Positions 10,894 through 22,746 of a DNA stretch of 64,000 bases are shown one piece after another (position 1 is the stretch's first letter; each line of letters begins with the position of its first letter). The notes under the pieces were generated by a model, which worked only from the letters and a program-made list of their open reading frames with translations, was not told the DNA's origin and did no database searches. Source of the stretch: Ascaphus truei (lineage: Eukaryota > Chordata > Amphibia > Anura > Ascaphidae); assembly GCA_036426205.1 (NCBI GenBank), contig CM071568.1:222878966-222942965 (forward strand), read 5' to 3'. A program made the translations under genes and the position numbers.

Positions 10894-11029
10894 CAAAAAT
10901 GTTCCGCTATGTTGTTTTCCATATACATTTGAAATAAAGTTTTTATTACACTTCCTGCGGTGTTCCCATTAAATGTACAACCCATGCATTTTAAACATTT
11001 TTTAAATCCCTTGGGTTTATTATTTAAAA

Positions 11030-13320
11030 AAGATTGGACGAGAGTGAAAAATGGAAGGGGAAGAGAAAGAGAAAGGAGGGGAAGGCAGAGTGAGAGAAGG
11101 GAGGGGAGTAGAGTAAGAGATATGGGGGGAAAGAATGATAGAGTGAAAGGAGGGGGAAGTGAAGAGTAAAAGGGTGGGGAAGAGTGAGAAAAACAAGGGG
11201 AGTGAGAGATAAGGGGGGGAGACTGAGAGTGTTATATAAAGGAGTGCGATAGTATATGGAGGGGTGTGACAAAGGAGCACAGAGAGTTAGAGAAAGGAGG
11301 GGGGAAGAGTGAGAGAAAAGAGGGAAGAGAGGGAGAGAAAAGAGAGGAGAGAGTAAGAAAGGAAAGGGAGAGTGACGTAAAGGAGGGGGAGAGTGAGAGA
11401 GTGAAAGGGAGTGTGAGTGAAACTTGGAGTGAGAAAGGAGGTGGGGGAGAGAGGAAAATTAGGGGAAGATAAAGGATGGGGATAGTGAGAGAGAAAGGGG
11501 AGGTAGAGTGATAGAGAAAGGGGAGGCACAGTGACAGAGAAGGGAGAGGTAGAATGAGAGAGAATGAGGAGTGAGATAAAGAAGGTGGGATAGTAAGGGA
11601 AAGGATGTGGGATAGTGAGGGAAAGGAGGGGGAAGGGTGAGAGAAAGTGGGAGTGAGAGAGTAAAATGGGGGAGATAGAGAGTGAAAAGTGGGGGGAGTG
11701 AGAAAAAGGAAGTAGGGTAGTGAGAGAAGGAGGGGGAAGAGTGAGAGAAAGGAGGGGGTGAGAGAAAAGAGAGGGGGTGTGATGTAATAAAAGGGGAGAG
11801 ATTGAAAGGGGGAGTAAGAGAAAGTACTGGGGAGTGAGAGAAAGGTGGGGGGATTGATAAAGAAGGGGAGAGTGTATAGTGAAAGGGAGAATTACAAAAA
11901 TGAGGGGGAGAGTTAGAGGGAACAAGGGAGAGCAAGAGTAAGGAGGGGGAAGAGTGAGAGAATGGTAAAAAAAGTGATTTGGCGAAAAGACGGGGGTGAG
12001 AGAAAAAAGGGGTGAGTGTGAGAGAAAAGTGGGGGGAATAGTGAGATAAGGGAGGGGGGAGTGAGAGAAAGGTGGGGGAAGAGTGAGATAAGGGAGGGGG
12101 ATAGTGAGAGAAAAGAGATATAGAATGAGAGAAAATCAGGGGTGAAAGAGAGAAAAGAGGGGGGTGAGAGAAAGTCCATGAAAGTAAGATACTGAAAGGG
12201 GGAGTTACAGAAAGGAGAGTGAGAGGGAAGACTGAGAGAGAAAGGATAAAGTGAGAGAGGAAGGGATAGAGTGAGATAGAAAGGGAGGAGTGAGAGAAAA
12301 AGGGGGAGTGGGATGAGAAACGAGAGAGTCAAAATGGGAGAAAGAAAGTGAAATGGGAACAGTGAGAGAAATGATGGGGGAGTGAGAGAAAGGATAGGGG
12401 GAGAGAGACCAAAGAGAGGTATAGTGAGATCGTAAAAGGGGGACTTACAGAAAGGTGAGGGAATAGTGTGAGAGTGAAAGGGGAGAGTGAGAGAAAGGAG
12501 AAGGAGAGTGAGAGAAATGTGGGGCAGAGTAAGAGATAATGTGGGGAGAGTGAGAGTGAAAGGTAGAGTGATAAAGTTGGGCAGAGAGGGAGAGAAAGGA
12601 GGGGGAAATTGAGAACATGAAGGGGGGGTGATTGAAAAGGGGAGTTGCAGAAATGAGGGGGGTGATAGAGAATGAGAATAGTAAAAGAGATGGGGGAAGA
12701 GTGAGACATAAGGGAGGAAAGAAAGAAGAGGGCTGAGTGACATAGAGAAGGGGGAGTGTTAAAAACGGGACGGTATGAAAGACAAGGGAGTGGAATAGTG
12801 TGAGATTGAAATGAGGGAGTGAGAGAGTGTAGAGTGAGAGCAAGGAGGAGGGAGAGTGCTAAAGGAGAAAGAGGAGGGAGAGAAGGAGAGGGTAGACAGA
12901 GAGTGATAGGTGGGTTAAAGAAAGGAGGGGGGAAAGTGGAAGAGTGAAAGAGGGGAGATGCAGAAAGGAGGGGGAAGAGTGAAAAGTGAAAGGGGGAGTG
13001 AGAGAAAAAAGGGAAGAGTGACATAAAAGAGAGTGAGAGTGAAAGAGGGAGTCTGAGAGAAAAGAGGGGGGGGGGGAAGGGGTAGAGTGATGTAAAGGAA
13101 GGGAGTGGGAGAGGGAAAGAGGGAATGAGAGAAATGAGGGGGTACAGTGAGAGAGTGAAATGTGGGTTATAGAAAGGAGGGAGAAGAGTCAATGAGTGAG
13201 AGTGAAAGAAGAGTCACAGAAAGGAGGAGGAGAGTGAAAGAATGAAATGGGGAGATACAGAAAAAAGGGGGAAGAGTGAAAAAGTTAAAGGGGGGAGTGA
13301 GAGAAAGGAGGGCGAATTAG
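11030..13320. repeat. Purine-rich satellite, first block
   Basis: About 2.3 kb in which the plus strand is almost wholly A and G, built from variants of GAGAGTGAGAGAAAGGAGGGG with a loose period of about 24-35 bases. The minus-strand open frames (Ser/Leu/Pro/Phe-rich) are artefacts of the composition. The same repeat continues at 14706-15360 and 16612-16860, and looks like one array split by insertions. Confidence 0.9.
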
Positions 13321-13401
13321 TGTTAATCAAGAGTTTCCAAACTGGGGGGCGATTTTCTGGGGGGGGGGCATGGTTACAGAGGCCCAGTACTTCCCCGAAG
13401 G

Positions 13402-14525
13402 CATTTACATTAAATGGAAACAAAAAGAAAACAGCGCACAACGCCAAATAGTGAAGCAAGTAATAAAAATGTATTACAATAATAGTGGGGTATAAAATCT
13501 GCGTACATCAAATAGAGAAAACATAAGCATTTGGTGTATATCACACTTGTTTACCACTCCAGGGTTGTAGACAGGGGAATCTGGTAATTCTTCCCTGAAG
13601 AAGTACTTAGATGTACGAAACGCGTTGGATGTATTTAGTCTATGCCATTATATTGTTTTTTAATATCCCCTGTATCTGCATTTAATTCATTATCATTTGG
13701 GGTTTTTTTTTTGCTGATTGAAGCGGTTTTTGCGCCGCTATAGAGACTCTAAAGGACTTTCTCCTGCTCCTTCACTATTGCCACGGGAACTGTGACGTCA
13801 CCCCGCTACACCACGTGACGGAGCGACATCGTGGCACGCTGTGCAGGCGCATGCAATTGCGGAAGTGTTTGCTGAGCCTCTCCATCGGCTCTGAACTGCC
13901 CTGCCACTGCTGCAGCTGAAAAAAATGTTGAAATCTCCATAGGAGAAACAGAGGACTGTAAGAAAGGGGAAAAAAAACCCTGGAAGAGGCATACTGCCAC
14001 CTGAGACTCGTTTCCAGTGAGTGCCTGAACCTGCAGAGGAGCCAGACTGCTGCTGAGGAACTCCCTTGAAAGCAGCTTCCAGCTGGACAAAGAGTGTCAC
14101 AGAGGCTCCTGCAGAGAAAGCTGATTACCAGATTCCCCTGTCTACAACCCTGGAGTGGTAAACAAGTGTGATATACACCAAATGCTTATGTTTTCTCTAT
14201 TTGATGTACGCAGATTTTATACCCCACTATTATTGTAATACATTTTTATTACTTGCTTCACTATTTGGCGTTGTGCGCTGTTTTCTTTTTGTTTCCATTT
14301 CTTAGAGTGTGTGGGGTGCTGAGCCACCCCCAATGTTTATAGCAGCAGACGCCCTTATCAACCACACGGTTATGATATAATTTTTTATATAATCACTTAT
14401 TCACTTGGTATTGTGGTTTATATAGTTTATTTATGGTTTAGTCACTGCACTTTATTTATCTATATATAAGTAGGAGTTAGATAGTAGCGCACAGTTTATT
14501 CTTGTCCTTTCATTTACATTAAATG
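13402..14525 (+). mobile_element. Fold-back element FB1 with hammerhead core and 15-bp TSD
   Basis: Direct repeats of CATTTACATTAAATG at 13402-13416 and 14511-14525 flank a 1094-bp insert. The left arm (13417-13590) is the reverse complement of the right arm (14124-14298); both carry CAGCGCACAACGCCAAATAGTG or its complement. The loop of about 530 bases begins with a hammerhead core on the plus strand. A 212-bp tail (14299-14510) lies only on the right. No protein is encoded. The long variable TSD, the hammerhead and the inverted partial LTR fit a non-autonomous Penelope-like element; this assignment is inference. Confidence 0.85.
13592..13629 (+). ncRNA. Hammerhead ribozyme core (FB1)
   Basis: The conserved box CTGAAGA is at 13595-13601. 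Stem II is GTAC (13603-13606) paired with GTAC (13613-13616) across a six-base loop. GAAA follows at 13617-13620. The palindrome ACGCGT makes a minimal helix III, then T is the expected cleavage residue. Stem I pairs TCC (13592-13594) with GGA (13627-13629). All core residues are present. Such minimal type I hammerheads are known from Penelope-like elements and are thought to act as dimers through the palindromic helix III. Confidence 0.8.
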
Positions 14526-14705
14526 CCAGGTGACCGCGTGAGGCCTCTGTAAATTCCCTTACCTTGGCTTTGAGCAACACGCTGCCATGACGTCCCATGA
14601 TCCTGTGGCATCATTTGATGTCAGAACCAAGCAGGGTGGTGGGGCACAAGCAGGGGGGAGAGCAGACAAGGGGGCACAGATAAAAGTTTGCACACCCCTG
14701 TGTTA

Positions 14706-15360
14706 GATGATGAGAGAAAGGAGGGTGGAAGTGAAATAAAGGAGGGAAAGCGTGAGAGAAGTGAGGGGAAGAGTGAGAGAAAGGAAGGGAAGAGTGGCAA
14801 AAAAGAGAGAGAGTGAAAGAGGGAGTGAGAGAAAGTTGGCAGGAGTGAAAGGGGGTGGGGAAGAGTGAGAGAAAAGATGGGGGAGAAAAGAAGGGGAGAG
14901 TGGAGTTACATAAAGGAGGGGGAGAGTAAGGGAGTGAAAAGGGGGGGTTGCAGAAATGAGGGGGAAGAGTGAGAGAGTGAAAGATGAGGGAGTGTGCGAT
15001 AATGGGTGGGGGAGAGTGGGCGATAGAAGGGGGAGAGTGAGAGAAAGGACAGGAAAGGTGAAGAAGAAAGGGGGGAAAGAGTGAATTGGAAAAGAGTGAG
15101 AGAGAAAGGGGATTAAGAGTGAGTGGGAAGGGGGAGTGAGAGAAAGGAGGTGGGATAGTGAGAGACAAAAGTTGGGAGAATGAGGAAAAGTAGGGGGAAG
15201 AGTAAGACAAAGGAGGGGGGAAGATTGAGAGAGAATGGGGAAAGAGTGATAGAGCGAAAACGGGGTGAAAGAGTGAAAGGATGGGGAAGGAGTGAAAAGG
15301 GGGTGAGAAAAAGAAGGTGGAATCGTGAGAGAAAGGAGGGGGAAGAGAGAACATTGAAGA
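14706..15360. repeat. Purine-rich satellite, second block
   Basis: Same GAGAGTGAGAGAAAGGAGGGG-type repeat as at 11030-13320, resuming on the far side of the hAT-type MITE. Minus-strand open frames are compositional artefacts. Confidence 0.9.
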
Positions 15361-16095
15361 AAGAAGATTTTACCTGATGCTGAGGATCACGGAGGATTGC
15401 TGAAGATGGCATCGCGGATGGTGAGCTTCCAGTTACACCGGGATTTCGAGGGTGTAGACATCTAAAGGTAGGAAAAATATTAAATGTATAGTATGTAATC
15501 TTTGTTTTACAGCTTTTTTTATTGTATTTTTACATTTTTATTTTTTTGCTTGCCCATTGGCTGTTAATGTATTTATCTGTGGCCCTTTAGGGTATAGATA
15601 AATACAGTGACAGAAAATCAATTTTTTGGCAAATGGTTGTTTATAATTAATTGTTACTGTATGTTTTGTATTTCTGTTTATTGTTTTGAGTTAATTGTTA
15701 TGTATTTGAGGGCTTATTTTTATTAAACGTTTGTATTGTTTAGGCGTTTGATTTCTTGTATTCTTCTTGTGTTTAGTCTTTTGATTTCTTTAATTATTCT
15801 GGTGTTTAGGTGATTGTTTTATTTTATTCTTCTGGTGTTTAGTTGCTTGGGTATTTCTTTTATAGTTGTGTCTTTTTGGTGCTGTTGTTTTTTTTTAGGT
15901 TGCCCATTGACTGCTATAGTTGTCTATCATACCCATATTATATGGGCATGATGTACCACTGTGCCAATCAATGGGTAGAGGGTGGGGGCAGTTGCCCCGG
16001 CGTGAGTGGTTAGGCTACCCCAATAAACAGGCTATTCAGGTTTAACCCCTTCATTGCCTTAGCGACTAGCCGCTAAGTGATTTAAGCTGTTTTTT
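15361..16095. other. Unassigned spacer with a T-rich short tandem repeat
   Basis: Around 15735-15860 a unit close to GTGTTTAGTTG(or G)TTTTTATTCTTCTG recurs about three times. At 15960-16080 lies a dispersed-repeat fragment with AGTTGCCCCGGCGTGAGTGG; a diverged relative occurs near 57045-57120. No gene seen. Confidence 0.45.
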
Positions 16096-16116
16096 TATAA
16101 AAATGTTAATACTATT

Positions 16117-16308
16117 GTGCGTGAACAGGGTGTCTCCGGAGCAGAACCGCATTAATTTCAAAATACAGACCTCATTATGGGGTGCCGGAATTCCTATGCA
16201 ATGTTTAAATGTCCCGCGTCACATGATCGGGACATTTAAACGCATAGGAGATACGGCACCCCATATAAAGCAGTTCTGCTCCAGAGACCCCCTGTTTACG
16301 CACACTTG
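16117..16308. repeat. Palindromic MITE-like hairpin
   Basis: The outer arms are TGTGCGTGAACAGGGTGTCT and the near complement ending TTTACGCACA. The inner arms TTTAAATGTCCCG and CGGGACATTTAAA pair at the centre. Both halves fold on each other across almost the whole length. A shorter palindrome sharing the GTGTCTCTGGAGCTGA word occurs at 56870-56920. No TSD was identified. Confidence 0.65.
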
Positions 16309-16611
16309 TATTAAAATGTTAATAAAAACACTGCGATCACTTGTGAGAGCTGTGTAGGGAGATGCGGGACTCCCTGTGCAGCTCAGATTGCGATAAACAC
16401 GGAGGGGAAGAACTTAAAAAAAACAAAAATTGGAAATGACTTTGCTGCTACGCCGAGCGTTTTTGGCATTTTCCTACCTCACGGTTTGAGAGGGTTTCAG
16501 ATTCTTTCTGAATACCGTGATAACTCAAATGACAAACCGTTCGATGGGAACATGCCAAACCTTGTGAGATAGCAGCAAACTCATCAAAGCTACTAGAATG
16601 AGGTCCATTGC

Positions 16612-16860
16612 GTGAAAAGAGGGGGGAATGAGAGGAAGGAGGGGAATAGTGAGAGAAAGGATGGGGGAGTGATAGAAAGGATGGGGGAGTGATAGAAAGG
16701 GGGGAGAGTGAGAGAAAGGAGGGGGAGTTTAGAAAAAATAAGGGGAGAGTGAGAGAAAAGAGAGGGGTGAGATAAAATACTGGGGAGTGATGTGGAGGGG
16801 AGAGTGAGAGAGTGAAAGAGCGATTGAGAGAAAGTTGGTGTAAGTGAGAGAATGGAGGGG
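16612..16860. repeat. Purine-rich satellite, third block
   Basis: About 250 bases of the same purine-rich repeat as the two larger blocks upstream, with GAGAGTGAGAGAAAGGAGGGG units. Confidence 0.85.
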
Positions 16861-16869
16861 AAGTTGTGC

Positions 16870-17130
16870 AATTCCCTGTAGAAAGTGTCCATTCTGGTCG
16901 AATTTGTATGTTTTGCTATTCTGTAAGCCCTTCTCGTATGTACAAACCATGCGAAAAATGCTTTTTTTTAGAAGCGGTTTCATTCTGGCTGTGCGATTCT
17001 GGGCAGAATGATCAATAAGACTGAAACTTGCATTTTTTGAAAACTGGTTGAATTCTAGTAGCTTCGTTAATTGTAAAAGGCAAAACCGCTTCTAATAACT
17101 CACATTTTTTTCTCGCCTCTTTCAAAGTGG
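16870..17130. repeat. Dispersed repeat, copy 1 of 2
   Basis: A region with TTTTGCTATTCTGTAAGCCC, AGAAGCGGTTTCATTC and AAAGGCAAAACCGCTTC. The same order of blocks recurs at 22330-22600 in direct orientation with moderate divergence. Non-coding. The AGAAGCGGTTT and AACCGCTTCT blocks inside one copy are inverted with respect to each other, suggesting an old hairpin-type element. Confidence 0.65.
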
Positions 17131-17313
17131 CGAGATTGGTATTGCGAGTTTCATCCAGAGCCTGAAAACTCGTATCTCAGCAAATCTCATATTTCCGGCT
17201 CTAGATGAGTTAGCACTACCTTCAGGTCATTCAGCTTCAAAAGTAAATTACAATCTGAGCGTTTTGGCTCTTAGGCCATATGGTTTGTCACGTCTAATAG
17301 ACATGGTTTAAAC

Positions 17314-18073
17314 TACCGTATTTCCTCGATTGTAAGACGCCTACGATTGTAAGACGCACCATCGATTTGGCCCTTACAATCGAGGAAAATTACTTTTTCA
17401 CTTAGCATGTTTCAGGAGAGGTCCCATGTCAGCGGAGGATGAAGCGGGCGGCAACGACAGGAGAGGTCTTACGTCTGCAGATGGTTGAAGATGGACAGTG
17501 GGTGGGTGTGCGGCAGCAGGACAGGTCCAAAGTCTGCAGGTGAATGAACATAAGAAGACAGCGGGCGTGCGGCGGCAGGAGATCATAATAGCAGGAGAGC
17601 TGAGCAGGAGCAAAGCGGCATAGGGGAACGGCTTGGGAGGTGCACACTGTAACCTGAAGTCAGACACCGGTCGACTTCCGGTGTTACAGTGTGCACCTCC
17701 CAAGCCGTTCCCCTATGCCGCTCTGCTCCTGCTATTATGAGCTATTAGCCGCCTCCGACACCGCACGCCCACTGTCTTCATATCTTCATTCACCTGCAGA
17801 CTTGGGATCTGTCCTGCCGCCGCCACCGTATTCCCACCCGTTGTCCATCTCCAACCATCTGCAGACGTGGGACCTTTCCTGCCGCCGCCGCCGCACACTT
17901 TGTCCTCCGCTGACATGGGACCTCTCCTGAAACATGTTAAGTGAAAAGAGGGGGCTGGTACTGTAGACACTTGAAAAAAAAATTTGTTAATACATCGATT
18001 CTAAGACACACCCCTATTTCAGACATGTGAAAATCGAAAAAAAGGTGCGTCTTAGAATTGAGGAAATAGGGTA
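17314..18073. mobile_element. Large palindromic MITE
   Basis: The ends are TACCGTATTTCCTCGATTG and, as reverse complement of the right end, TACCCTATTTCCTCAATTC, followed in both by TAAGACGC. Almost the whole element is one imperfect palindrome with arms of about 260-330 bases. The inner arms meet at GTGCACACTGTAACCTG (17642) and the complementary block at 17680-17697. The TAAGACGC word is repeated within each end. TA may be the target duplication. Arms have diverged by substitutions and small indels. The superfamily is not certain. Confidence 0.75.
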
Positions 18074-18245
18074 CAGTATGTGTGATTTGTAATAGAGAAT
18101 GCAGATTTTTGGATTGTTTTCTACTTATTACCATGTCAAACTGTTTGGTTGTACAGGGACAAACTCATGGCTACTAGAATATCCCCCATTGCGAACACTG
18201 TTAATGTTCTGCTAAACATATGTGCTAAAAAGGTGCTATAGGTGC

Positions 18246-19474
18246 TGTAACCTGGTCCCCCCCCAGGCTCTCCTTAAGTTTCCGCTCACCCTTGCGGCAG
18301 CGCGGGTAGCACAGGTGCCACTGGCAGGCGGAAGGAGACGGCGAGGTGGGGAGAGAGAGAGCGGCGGTCAGAGAGTCGACTGAGTTGCCGGTGGCTCCCT
18401 TTACAGGGTGCCGCCATTTTGGAAAAGATCATACATGCGCAGTACAGTCGCGCATGCGCAGTGCAAGTCTATGTTGCAGCGGCCATCTAGGTACACCTTG
18501 CGCATGCACAGAGAGGAACAAAGGTGGCCATAACACCAAATAGCTCTGCAGGGGAACTACAATTCTCTGCAGCCCTAGGGGCTGTACAACACATGACGCC
18601 TAGCAGCCGGATCCCCATGCTTGCAGATAGATATATTTTGCCCACTGAGACCACGCCAACAATCGGAGCTGGGAAAAGGAAGGGGTAAGTTGTGTGTGCA
18701 GGTGTCTGTGGCACCTGCACTAGGCCAGATATCCCTATTAGGCCCCAGCTAGGCCCTGACTCCCCTCAGCTTGTGGTTGCTGCAGGGACAGGCCCATAGA
18801 TAGGGACAATGCCCTTGTAGCATTAGAGTGAAGGACACAGCCAGGACATGGCTACATCCTGGCCTCAGGTGATCTGGGACAAGACACCGCCTACTACTAC
18901 CATACTTTTAAAGGTGGTACACTCCATTTGAGAGCCACCCAACATAGAGGTGGAGGCTTCCCGGATGCCATCGCTGGATCCCATCTTCTTCATCTGTGCA
19001 CCCTGGTGTGGACACATCCGGCAGGTACCTCACCTCATCAAGTGCACCAACAGTACATGGGCTAGTGGGGCAGCGCTGTCTCACACACTTGGATGGGTGT
19101 TTGACTCTGTGGACACCGGGGTGGTTAGGTGCCATGGGGGGGGGCAAACCCTACAAGGGCGTGGGCACGGTGTTGGGGAAGCATTGTGAGGGGTTACGGC
19201 CCTGTGATACTTGAGTGTTTCTGTAGTGTCATTAGTATTATACTCTATGTAGTAAAACCTGTTACATTATACTGGTGTGTCTTTATTATATTGTCCTGCA
19301 TGGGGTTATCCCACATTGTTAGGTTCCCGCGCAGGTGAGGTGCTGTCATCCAATGGATCAGGTACACCGCAGGCTCCCAGCAGCGGAGGTTCAGGCCTCC
19401 TGTGAGCCGCAGGTAACGCACCATATACACCGTAGCCACCATATCTCACAGGGAGTGGGGGAAAGTGCGTTACA
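18246..19474. mobile_element. LTR-like element with TGTAAC/GTTACA ends and 4-bp TSD
   Basis: Begins TGTAACCTGGTCCCC and ends GTTACA, with GTGC on both sides (18242-18245 and 19475-19478). The reverse complement of the right end, TGTAACGCACTTTCCCCC, resembles the left end over about 18 bases. At 1229 bp without gag or pol it is best read as a solo LTR. It carries three CATGCGCA-type sites (18434-18509). Orientation is uncertain; an AATAAA signal is present on the minus strand near 19275. Confidence 0.6.
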
Positions 19475-19479
19475 GTGCT

Positions 19480-21060
19480 AAAAAGATGTTTATGAGAATC
19501 CTCAAAACTCATATGTCAAACTGAAAGAAAGTGAGCAAATACTTATTGTTTAGGCACATTAAGTGTTCAATAGTAAACTTTACATACCATATTATTCATT
19601 ATTTATCTATACATACCATAACATACAGAATGTGCACTGTATGTTTCAGGGGATTCCTCATCCTGTCTTCAGCTGTTCTATCTGACGTCACATCACGTTA
19701 CCTCATAGTTACACTTCAAAGATCATGCACTTACTTCCCTGATATAAAGACAGTGAAGTTTATCCAACTCAGAACAAAACATGGGTGTATTGCATTACTT
19801 TTGTATACTGTAGTAACTCTACTGAGTGGATCAGTCTTTGACCCACTGCTAATTGCATTGGTTTCTAGTGGCAGCTTTTACTTTTCCTGCGACCTCCAAC
19901 ATCTTTGTTGCCTTTTTGACATTGACATTTAATGCTTCTCATTCTGTTCTTTTATTACAGTTTAGAAAGTGCTGTAATCTTATCATTTTTCCGACTATTA
20001 AATGTTCCAAGGGATTAATGTTACAAGAGCAAAAACGCCAGTCTCCTTATCAAGCTATTTAATGTACTAAAAGCACTGTTCCTTAGGTTTGGCACAAAAA
20101 GACTCTCCTGCTTAAAGTCATCATTTCATTTCAAAACTCCCCAGGGAAAGTGCATTATTTTATGAAATAAGAAAGCTTTTTATTTTACCACAAAACCTTG
20201 AGGAATAAAAGTATTAATATTTTGCAATGTATTTGATCATCGTCAGGTTAATTTGGAGCTCTGTAATACAGTACCTTAGATTTAATAAACTCCTCTTTAT
20301 AGCAGCATTGTTCGTGGACAGTGATTCTTTGTTATTGTTTGACTGTATTGTGAAATCAACTGCAATTGTGGAGTGAAATCTAATTGTAGGCATAAGAAAA
20401 GTAAAGTACCGGTAGATCCATTACTAGCAAGTTCTTTCAAGCACACATCAAATCATAAAACTATTGAATTCATTCACTTTCATCTTTACAATTATATTCC
20501 ACAATCTTTATTTAGAGAAAATGTACTTATTGGTTTGCAGCAATCATGCAATTTAATTGGAATTATATTGATGCTTTTTTTTTTTTTTTTTACATTGTAG
20601 AGATTGGAGAAGATATTCAGGAAGGCAAAACAATTACTAAATTTGGACATATTGAATGCCACATTTATACAATCCATACTGAGACATGTTTATGATATGT
20701 GTTTGGGTTGTCGATCAGAATCTTTAGATAGATGTCTGGTAATTCAATCTCAAGATAGTAGTACGAACTCTTCAATAAAATGTGGCTATCATTACTTATG
20801 TTCAGTTCATGATTGTTGTATTATAATGTATTTAATGTGCATTTTGTTAATGTTTTTGTAGATGGTAGAAAAGGCAGCAGATGATGTATTGTCCCATATT
20901 TACTAAGCAGTTCTCTGTCAAGTCTCATTGTAGCATTTTCTAGTTCTAAATTTACATTTAAACATTTAACCTTCAGGTTTTCCACTCTGCACTATGTCGT
21001 TTTGTATTGTATGTTTTGTCTGTATTCAGCTGAGTCTTCAAACTGCAGCGGCACAAATAA
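19480..21060. other. No recognised feature
   Basis: AT-rich sequence with no repeat boundary or coding motif that I recognise. The longest open frame (19531-19932, plus) has no domain-like features. This is one of the few stretches that could be ancient unique DNA. Confidence 0.4.
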
Positions 21061-21300
21061 ACATTGTTATAGACAATTCTATTGCGCATGTGTTTGAAAC
21101 ACACAACATTGACTAAGAATTGACTCAATTGCTTTATTGCGCATGTGCATAAGTCTGCAGGTGAAAATAATTCATTTAATTGTGGACGCTCTATTTAAGG
21201 GACCATCAATGGACTTTTAATATCTTATACCCCTGAGGAAGAAAGCAGTTAGCTTTCGAAACGCGTAGGGGGGCATATATTCACTTCTGCTTCACTGTGT
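21060..21300 (+). mobile_element. Penelope-type LTR fragment with hammerhead
   Basis: Contains two TTGCGCATGTG words (21083 and 21139), a CTATTTAAGGG box at 21191, and a hammerhead core 30-40 bases further on. This is the same order as in the Penelope-like element at 28.8-32.2 kb (GCGCATGCGC, TTTAAATAA, hammerhead). The boundaries are not defined; downstream sequence to about 21900 may belong to it. Confidence 0.6.
21230..21270 (+). ncRNA. Hammerhead ribozyme core, strongest copy
   Basis: CTGAGGA is at 21233-21239. Stem II is six perfect pairs, GAAAGC (21241-21246) with GCTTTC (21252-21257), around loop AGTTA. GAAA is at 21258-21261, the helix III palindrome ACGCGT at 21261-21266, and the cleavage residue A at 21267. 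Stem I pairs CCC (21230-21232) with GGG (21268-21270). Every core position matches the consensus, so this copy is the best candidate for activity in the window. Confidence 0.88.
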
Positions 21301-22329
21301 TTGGCGAATCTCCCCCACGACAAGAACGAATCAGCGTTGCTGTAGTACAGAGAGCTGGTGGCTTGTGCTCGTGACGTTGTGTTGAATCTGCTGCTGCAGA
21401 CCTGAAGTAGCTGCGCGTCCCTTCCAGTGCGCTGTGGGAAACCATCTGCTCACATGCCGGCTGGCGTGCACACACCAACGGAGACGCCCAGGAGAATGAA
21501 GCCAACTTCACCGAGAGGGGATACTCTCTAATATATCCACTGCCTGCTTACAATATCCATCTGGTGAGTGGGCACTACATCAGTATCCACCGGTGTTGCA
21601 GTGTGCTTATACAATCATTTGTGTCCAATTGTTTTTATGTCTATGTATGCTTATGAATTTTGTTATTAAATGTTTTTATCTTTAATATTTTAATATTTTC
21701 ACCTATTTGATCTCTCAGCTGTATGTTGTCTTTAGTGTTGTTTGTCCCTTTATACAACAGTATCACGCTATGTATTGTGCTTTCTTCTTTTTAAGCACAC
21801 CCTGAGGAGTCATTTCCTGATCGTCCAACAGGCTTGGTTTTTATATCCTTTTTTACTGTTATTGTTTGAATAGGCGCCTATAGATACATATTTTCTTCCA
21901 TATTCTAGTACTGTAAATGCAAGTTATACACTGGCGACACACTTTATTCGAGCTCGGCTAGTCCCACGAATTCGGGTATACCCGGGTGTATTGAGGTTTG
22001 TGACTGTTTTCTGCCCGAGTGCATTGAGGTATTTTCCAGGCAGGGATTGAAGCATTTTATTCCCGCTGGCTGCAATACTGCACAGTATATATATATACTG
22101 CATTACAATTCATGAATTTATGCCATCTGGTAGACACGCGAAGCATTGCAGCCTATTAAATCCTAATCATTATCATTTAACAGATCAGCCACCCGTCAGC
22201 CAGGCATGAACCCAGGCTGGGAAGGCAAACGCAATGGGGCTTGTCAGAGGTGAGGAGCGGCGCATTCCAGGTATCTGCCAGGTACATACTGGGTATTTGC
22301 TCGAATAAAGTGTGTCGGTGCAGTACATA

Positions 22330-22600
22330 TCCGTGTGGAAAGAGCCGTTTCCGTTTGGATTTGCAGGTTTTGCTATTCTGTAAGCCCTTTCCACATGTCC
22401 AAACTGTGCGGAAAAGGCTTTTTTTAGAAGCGGTTTCATTCCAGCTCTGCAAATCCAATCGGTATGACCAAAAAGGCACCAATTCATATTTTTTTCATAA
22501 CTAGCTGAATTCTAATACAGTAGCTCAGTTAAGTACAAAAGGCAAAGTCGCTTCAACTTATTTGCATTTTTTTCTCACCACCTCAAGGCTGGTGAGATAG
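22330..22600. repeat. Dispersed repeat, copy 2 of 2
   Basis: Shares with 16870-17130 the blocks TTTTGCTATTCTGTAAGCCC, TTTTTTTAGAAGCGGTTTC and TTTTTTCTC, in the same order and strand. Divergence is mainly single-base. Confidence 0.65.
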
Positions 22601-22746
22601 CCTCAATAGATACGTATTTACATCCTTACAACACACACAACCAATTTCTGGACTGCAGAACCTGAACTGACACTTTATAACGTATGTGTTATTAGGGTTG
22701 TCAGGTGGCTTTTCTAAAAATACTAGACACAATGATGAAAGGTGCG

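Larger units (their letters stand above)
13328..14700. mobile_element. hAT-type MITE in the satellite, split by a fold-back element
   Basis: The right end read on the minus strand is CAGGGGTGTGCAAACTTTT, a typical hAT terminal sequence. The left end, CAAGAGTTTCCAAACTGGGG, is a degraded counterpart. The flanks TGTTAAT and TGTTAGAT look like an 8-bp duplication that has lost one base. Without the fold-back element at 13417-14510 the MITE is about 260-280 bp. A related end, CAGGGGAGCACAAACTTTT, occurs at 28777. Confidence 0.65.

Noticed and set aside
11024..13459. Long minus-strand open frames of 80-290 codons rich in Ser, Leu, Pro and Phe
   Set aside because: They come from the purine-rich satellite, have no domain, and overlap in several frames.
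15460..15520. GGTAGGAAA...TTTTACAG as a splice donor and acceptor pair of a host gene
   Set aside because: The enclosed intron would be only about 45 bases and no coding sequence lies on either side.
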